A stretch of 64,000 nucleotides of DNA from Tamarix chinensis. Lineage: Eukaryota > Streptophyta > Magnoliopsida > Caryophyllales > Tamaricaceae. The position numbers and the translations under genes are program-made. Shown piece after piece: positions 58,129 through 64,000 of the stretch. The first letter of the stretch is position 1; the number at the start of each line of letters is the position of its first letter. Location of the stretch: positions 78,585,672 through 78,649,671 of the forward strand of contig CM060180.1 in NCBI GenBank assembly GCA_030549775.1. The letters are read 5' to 3'. A model generated the notes under the pieces. That model was not told the origin of the DNA and made no database searches. It was given only the letters and a program-made list of their open reading frames with translations.

Positions 58129-59867
58129 CATATCCAAATTCATCTCAACCAACCTAATACACAAACTCATACTTTTATAACACCATATATCATATAATAT
58201 AGTTATCATACCATTAATTTTCATCCAAAAATTCCAAGTATGGTACACAAAGAAATATATACATTTGCACATAAAAGCCTTAAATATGACATGTATCCTT
58301 ATCAAATCAGCTCTAGTCTCTAAGCACGCAAAACCTATGCTTCCTACTCAACTACCATTAGAGTATTACCTAGAAATAAGAATGTACACAATTTATAACT
58401 AATAATTTAACCTAACAGAAAACTAAAGCAAGGGAGAGGTAAGAAAATAGAGATAACCGAAAGTGGGTGGCTCTAGCAGGATGGTCACGATGATGGCGTT
58501 CTAGCTAAGGTGGTGGTGATGGTGACGGTTAAGGATAGAGTGATGGTTGCTAATAAATGTTGAGTTGGTGGTAGTGTTAGGACTAGTAGGAGTCAGTAGT
58601 AAGGAGTGGTGGTAGTGATGGTGGTCAGCGGTAGATGTGGCATGCCTAGTGGTGATGGTGGATTAAGGGGATAGTGGTTAAAGATGGTTGATAGTAGGGG
58701 AGTGGTGTGGCAACAACAAGGTAGTGGTGGTGGCTAGTGGTGAGGTAGGTCAAAGGAAAGGTTGGTGGTTGAGAAAGGGGAAATGAGAGAAAAGATAGGG
58801 GCTTGGTGTGGTAAGGGTGATGTTGGGTTGAGCAAGCCAAGAATAGGAAGGGAAGATAGGGAGGTGCCCACCCTAGGTGGAGGTGGTAGTAATACTGGGG
58901 GATAGTAGGTAGTGTGGCCACTACTAACGGAGGAGTAGCCGCATCGATGCTATAGTATTATTGAATCTGGTTGATAAGATAGGAGGAAAAATAAAGGGAG
59001 CTTAGCTAGGGTGATAGGTAACAACAGGGGTGACATTTCTAGCAACAACGGGTAGTGGCATGGTGACAAGTAGAAAAATAGAGTTGGCTAGATGGGGTGT
59101 GTTATGATGGGAGGCTAAAGATGGAAAAGGAGAAGGGAAGGAGAGGCATGCATGGGTATGTATGTGTATATATATAAACAAACACATGGATGACTAGGAG
59201 GGAGAGAATATAATGATGGGAAATGCCAATGTCTTAGCGTATGGTTATGTAAGGAAAAGATCAGGTGTAAAGGCTAGTGTTAGGGGCAATAGGGTTTGGT
59301 TCTGGGTAGTGTCATTAGTTCTATGTAAGGGTGGTGGTTATAAGGTGCAGGGTGGCGTTGTATATCCAAGAAATGAAGGGGAGGAAGACGAGCATAGAGG
59401 AAACTAAGTTTGTTTTTGGGTGAGATGAGGAAGTGAAAAAAGAGAGTATGGGGAAGAAAAAGGTAACAAGGGAGGGGAAAGAAAAAGAAAAGAAAAGGGA
59501 TTGGGTTAGCTAGGTTGCAACTGGTTGAGAGAGAAGGAGAGGAGAATATAAAAGAGAGGAGAAAGGAATGTTAGCTATGTTGGTAGAAGTATCCCGAGAA
59601 GGGATATACAAAAGATGAAAAGGAAAAAGAAATGAAAATGAGAGAAAAGGAAAAGGGGAAATGAAAAAGGATATTTTTAGGTTTATAATTTGAATTTAGG
59701 TTTAGGTTTAGGTTTGAGTTTTAGGAAGTGAATCTAGAATTTTATTTAAAACTTTTTCAAGGTTTAAGCTAAAATAAAATTAAATGATCAGACTTTAGGA
59801 TTTAGATTAAGTTAAAATGATGATAAATCAAGGTTAATTTTTTATAAAATTTTGGGACATTACCACA
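57371..59867 (-). mobile_element. Probable reverse LTR P
   Basis: On the minus strand it starts near TGTGGTAATGTCCCAAAATTTT at 59867, followed by a pyrimidine-rich tract (59690 down to 58430) and AT-rich sequence, as in the other Gypsy LTRs. The lower end is not found. TTTATATATATACACA (about 59165-59180) is TATA-like. ORFs in 58646-59407 are compositional. No AATAGTGG block is seen, so the match to the LTR plan is partial. Confidence 0.45.
58096..58126 (+). repeat. (AT)n microsatellite
   Basis: This is a run of about 15 AT dinucleotides. Confidence 0.95.
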
Positions 59868-59955
59868 TACTACTCATGTTTTTGATTGGTTTGGTTTCTT
59901 AACCTTATATCTAAAATAGGATAAATGATGGATTCCTATCCTATGTTAGGTGCAG

Positions 59956-62386
59956 TGATAGCACCCCATTTTTCCTAAAGTGTGTTTCGTATTTTCTACT
60001 TCCCTAATGTATTACCAAAGCAATAAGCAGATTTTTTAACATTTAATGTTGACTATTTGATCAAATGGGCAAACTAATTGATCTATTGTTGTGACAAGCC
60101 AATTGATTATTGAAACTAGTTGAGTGAATATGTTTAGACCTTATAAGAATATGTTAATTTACCTAAACAAGTTGATTAGTTATTGAAACCAGTAAATCGG
60201 TTTTGTGTTGTACATAGTTGATCCAATGAACATATTTGAATAATATTATGGCTTAGTAAACCAGTGATGTGTCCTAATTCATTAATCAGTTTACTCCTTG
60301 GTCAAAAACCACTTTGCACTTCATTTCAATCCTTATTTTTTAGTTTAGTTAAACAAGTTGATCAGTTTGGTGAAACTAGTTAATGTGTTTAAATAGAGAC
60401 ATAAGGGCTTCTATAGGAACAAAACTCATAAACTAGTAAGTCAAACCATTTAATCATTTTTCCAAACTAATCAATCAGTTTGGTGAAAAGAGAAGAATGG
60501 ATTTCTCGAGGAGCTAAAACTATAAAGTGGTTAGTCAAACTAACCAATCAATTTACTAAAACTATTCAATGTGTTTACATAAAGACGAATGGGTTTCTAT
60601 AGGAGAAAAACTCATGGATTGATTGGTCAAACCATCTAATATATTTGGTAAAACCAATCAATGTGTTTAAATAGAGACAATAGGTTTATGGAGTAGTAAA
60701 ATCCTTGGACTTGTTAGTCAAACCAATTAATTAGTTTCTAATTTGATCGATTAGTTTCTAAACTACTCTAATGGTTTTGAAAATATCCAATCAGTTTACT
60801 CGGCTAGTTGATCTATTTGAGTTTTCACATGTTATATACCTTGGTTTTGAACCAAACAAATTGATCAATCTTAAGATTTATCGGCTAGTTTCAAGTGGAA
60901 CCAATATGATCATAAACACATTTAAAAGACTTTAGGATTGAAATCAACATAGAGTTATATCAAAATGATTTTAAGGAAGATTTTAAAATATCCTAAGATA
61001 GTGTGAGACATGAAAGATACACCTTGTGGCCTTAATTCTTGGTTGTCTTGAGATGGTTTTCTCTTGTGTTTTGATACTTGATTTCTCTTTTAAATATGAA
61101 CTTGAGAAATGATTTGAGTAAATGTGCTTTAATTTTTTTTCATTATCAATCACAACTCATGCACACTTGTTCAACCATGTTAACTTATTTAAATTCACTG
61201 ATTTTGGATTGGGGAGTCAATAATTGACTTTGTACCATTCCCTTGATTATATTCATATAGATTATGTTGCTATGATGTTTATTAAGACATTAAAGCTTAA
61301 AAAATAAAATATCACATGAGTCAAAACCAAGTTGTACTTTTTTATTCCATTGGATAAGAACAATGGTCAGGAGCATTCTACCCTTGAAGTTTTACCTATT
61401 TATTCCATTAGCAAAGAATAGTGGTCACCAGTATTCTTCCTTGGGATTTTTACCTATCCATTCCATCAAATAAGAATAGTGGGATCCCTTAACTCAATGT
61501 TATCAAAATACTTATGCCTCTCTTAGTTATATTAATATTGAAAATGTTAGTTATGATGCTTATTTAAAACATTAACTTTTAAAGTGAAATTTCACGTGAT
61601 TCAGAACCATGATGTATCTATCAATTCCACCAAATGAGAATAGTATCCAAGAGTATACTACTTTGGGAGATGTATTTGTATGTTCCACCAAATAAGAATA
61701 GTGGCTAGGAGAATTTTTCCTTGAGATAATTCCCCACACTCAAATAGGATTAAGTAATTAGAGTATTCATAATCACTTTTGAGATTTTGTGCAGTTAAGA
61801 GTAATGTTATGTAAAGAAAAACGTTTTGGTAATGGCTATGATTAGCATGTATTATCATTCTCACTATTACATGTGTTAATTAATGTTTTTATGCTATATT
61901 CCTCTTATGATACCTTTGATGTGTTCCATGTGACATTTTCATGCTTAGTATTGTATAGTGGCTTACTCAATAATGGGTTCCATTTTATGGTCCCCTACCA
62001 ATTCAATTAGTATTTATGACTATGTAGTAATACTCGATGTCCTCAATGATTCGATACTTATGTTGTGTTGCTTGCAATGAGTGTTATTGAACTTGTGTTA
62101 GATTATTTTTACCCATAATATCTATTTCCTTGGACTTTTATATCATCTGCTTTCATTATATGTGTTTTCTTCTTTCTATTTCATATCTTATAATGTAGTG
62201 AAATTAAGTGTTTCTCACGCTTGATTCATGGGTAAGATGTTGGTTTTGCCTTACAACCAATATAGATTAAGTATAGGGAGTATCTTTTCTATGTTGAATG
62301 TAGCATAACACCCCTATGTTTTATATTTTAGCTTCCACAAACTCTATATAAAAAATATATAGATTGTAAAGTTTAGGGTTGTTACA
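59956..62386 (+). mobile_element. LTR K (2.4 kb)
   Basis: It starts TGATAGCACCCC and ends TTTAGGGTTGTTACA. It holds a field of ATTGATCAGTTTGGTGAAAC-like motifs (60040-60900), an AATAGTGG-type repeat in two blocks (61350-61500 and 61610-61710) and an AT-rich end. It lacks the CT-rich tract of the other Gypsy LTRs. No internal coding or primer site adjoins it and the flanking 5-mers (TGCAG, TTTTA) differ, so solo or 3' status is open. No gene. Confidence 0.6.
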
Positions 62387-62927
62387 TTTTACATGTGTAA
62401 TATGTTAGATTCATGCTTAGGATAATATTATTTTTTGTCATTTCATGGAATTTACTTGTATGATAAATTATTTTCAATTACTATATTTTAGTGTTTAAAT
62501 GAAAGATATCCTTTAAAAATAAATCTAGCGATAAATTATATAAAAATGTGGTAACTAGGATTTGGAGGGCAATTTGGTCCTTATGATGAAAATGTGCCTC
62601 AAGGTGAATAATTGGACTAGTTGATTTAAGAATTGGCCATGGGATAATTCTAGAAATTATTGAATGAATGGATTAGATTGTTTTAGACTATGGCGTGACG
62701 TTTAACCCTAGGTTATAATGACTTGGAGATGTTGTGACCTATGTGGTACGTTGTATTTGAAATTAGTTATTGATTCATTGTAGAGATCTTCATGGACCTT
62801 TGATTTGATTGATTTATGGCTAAATTATTTTTGTTGTTATGGATCTCAATATCCTTAGTTAATAATATTTAATTGAATAAAACAATAATTATTTTAAGAG
62901 AAAGACTTAAGTTGGAAATGGGTCTTG
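62387..62927. other. Unassigned AT-rich stretch
   Basis: Nothing coding is seen. It includes GGGCAATTTGGTCCTTATGATG (62570), loosely like the GGTAATTTTG minisatellite. It separates LTR K from LTR M. Confidence 0.3.
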
Positions 62928-63774
62928 TGTAATACCCAAAAACCTTATTTTAGGAATTTAAAATAAAATAAGAATTAATAGGTAATATTTATTTAAATAT
63001 ACCATTGTTAATAAAGTAATGATATTATAATAAAAATAATTAAATATAAAAAGAAGGAAAATAATGTAGGGATCAAATTAGTGGAAACTAGAATAATTTA
63101 ATAAACTAAACTAAATTTGAAGTAAATAATAATAATAATTTCTAAATTAATAAAAAAATAATTATTTATTATATTTAATTTTATTATTCCTAAAATTTTA
63201 AGAAAATCCCAAAACACCCCCAACCACCTCACTTTTCTTTTTTCCTTTTTCCTTTTTCTTCTCCTTTTCTTCCTTTCCTTTTTCCTTTCTTTCTTTGCCC
63301 CTCCTTTACCAAGCTGGGCCACACCCAACTCAGCCCAAACTCCCCTCCCCCTCTTGAGTTTGTGCAAGTAGAAGATAATGCCTATGTTGATTTCAATTCT
63401 TATGATGCCTTAGGCAGAACTGAGTGATAACCTATTGTACCTGGTGTGGGGTCCGATAGGGTATTCTCCGGACTTATCATCATTCATTTTCCTATCATTT
63501 TTATTTTCCTCATAGGAGGCATTATATGTACTTAATTTTTATTCTATATTAACTTTGATTTTTGCATACTCTATTTTTATTTATGAAATGTTAATTATCA
63601 TGGTGTTTTATTTGTTATTCGTATTAATACTTTTAGTTCCTCTAGCCTTGTGGTTAGTATAAGATTGGCCGAGGGTCAATCAGATATTGATCACGACGGT
63701 AGTACCTCCATTTTTAGTGTATGGTTTTTTATAACAAACAAAAAATTTTAAGTGTAAATTTTGGGGGTATTACA
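62928..63774 (+). mobile_element. LTR M, internally deleted 5' LTR
   Basis: It starts TGTAATACCCAAAAACC and ends GGGGGTATTACA (847 bases). The AT-rich start and CT-rich tract (63180-63350) jump at about 63355 to TGCAAGTAGAAGATAATGCC, which corresponds to the region 11804-11850 of the T2 LTR and 51605-51660 of G1. So about 3 kb of the usual middle is gone. Near the end GATTGGCC and GGTCAATC (63663-63681) form an 8-bp hairpin with a GAG loop. Confidence 0.8.
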
Positions 63775-63777
63775 AGA

Positions 63778-63789
63778 TTGTATCAAAGC
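63778..63789 (+). other. Primer-binding site after LTR M
   Basis: TTGTATCAAAGC lies three bases past the LTR end; the initiator-tRNA(Met) site in plant Gypsy elements is TGGTATCAGAGC. It marks LTR M as a 5' LTR of an element that continues beyond the window. Confidence 0.7.
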
Positions 63790-64000
63790 ATTGGTTCCAA
63801 TAACCACGCTTTATTTAATATAAAAAATAGATTAACAAGTTTTTTCCTTGTTTTGAAAATGTTTTATACCCTAAAAAGGTTTTTCTATTTTAAAAACCCC
63901 AAGTCCGGGTTCATTAGTGAGGATATGAAAGGGTAGCCTAGGAATTTTCCAAAGGGGAGATAATTTGTGGTAATTGTATCAAACCAATAGGTTCCCTCCT
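63790..64000 (+). mobile_element. Leader of the Gypsy element following LTR M
   Basis: This is sequence between the primer site and gag. No gag motif is reached before the window ends, and the 63-base array of TG is not seen here. The 71-codon ORF at 63721-63936 spans the LTR end and is judged chance. Confidence 0.5.

Noticed and set aside
59956..62386. Target duplication around LTR K
   Set aside because: Flanking 5-mers TGCAG and TTTTA do not match, so solo-LTR status is not claimed.

Overview
The window looks like gene-free nuclear DNA from a plant with a large, repeat-rich genome. I cannot place it closer than a flowering plant. I found no intact host gene. Nearly every base belongs to decayed, nested retroelements: Ty3/Gypsy chromoviruses (Tekay-like), an Athila-like Gypsy piece, a SIRE/Maximus-like Ty1/Copia, a GAG-only non-autonomous LTR element, an L1-type LINE and one tRNA-derived SINE. 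Most of the longer ORFs are accidents of pyrimidine-rich LTR tracts or of ATT/ATG microsatellites.

Layout, with labels used below. 1-4250: LTR T1, entered from the left. 4251-5153 and 12262-13496: two pieces of a reverse-strand LTR (H). H is split by element T2 (5154-12261), a Tekay-like element whose left end is an inverted copy of its own right LTR end. 13497-15830: integrase/chromodomain tail and LTR of an older Gypsy (N). 15900-16908 and 20159-20325: Athila-like protease region (A), split by a reverse solo LTR (R, 16909-20158) and followed by a SINE (20336-20551). 21046-51998: one Gypsy element (G1). Its truncated 5' LTR, gag, protease and RT start lie at 21046-24019, and the rest of pol plus the 3' LTR at 45344-51998. 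G1 is forced apart by a SIRE-like Copia on the minus strand (24020-31822, 5' end lost) and by a GAG-only element (TG, 31823-45343). The 3' LTR of TG holds a 5-kb solo LTR (Q, 39365-44368) with a perfect 5-bp target duplication. 51999-57370: LINE. 57371-59867: probable reverse LTR (P). 59956-62386: LTR K. 62928-64000: short LTR M with a primer-binding site, running off the right edge.

The Gypsy LTRs share an unusual long plan of 4-5 kb. In order they carry a pyrimidine-rich U3 with a TATA box, microsatellites, a short block bounded by splice-like signals, a family-specific minisatellite, two blocks of a repeat containing AATAGTGG, and a terminal hairpin about 100 bases before the LTR end. The most unusual items are the T2 element with inverted LTR ends, the six-copy 63-bp array carrying primer-binding-site-like motifs in TG, the splice-bounded block inside the LTRs, the hairpin with a compensatory change, and repeat arrays shared by unrelated element families next to TATA boxes.
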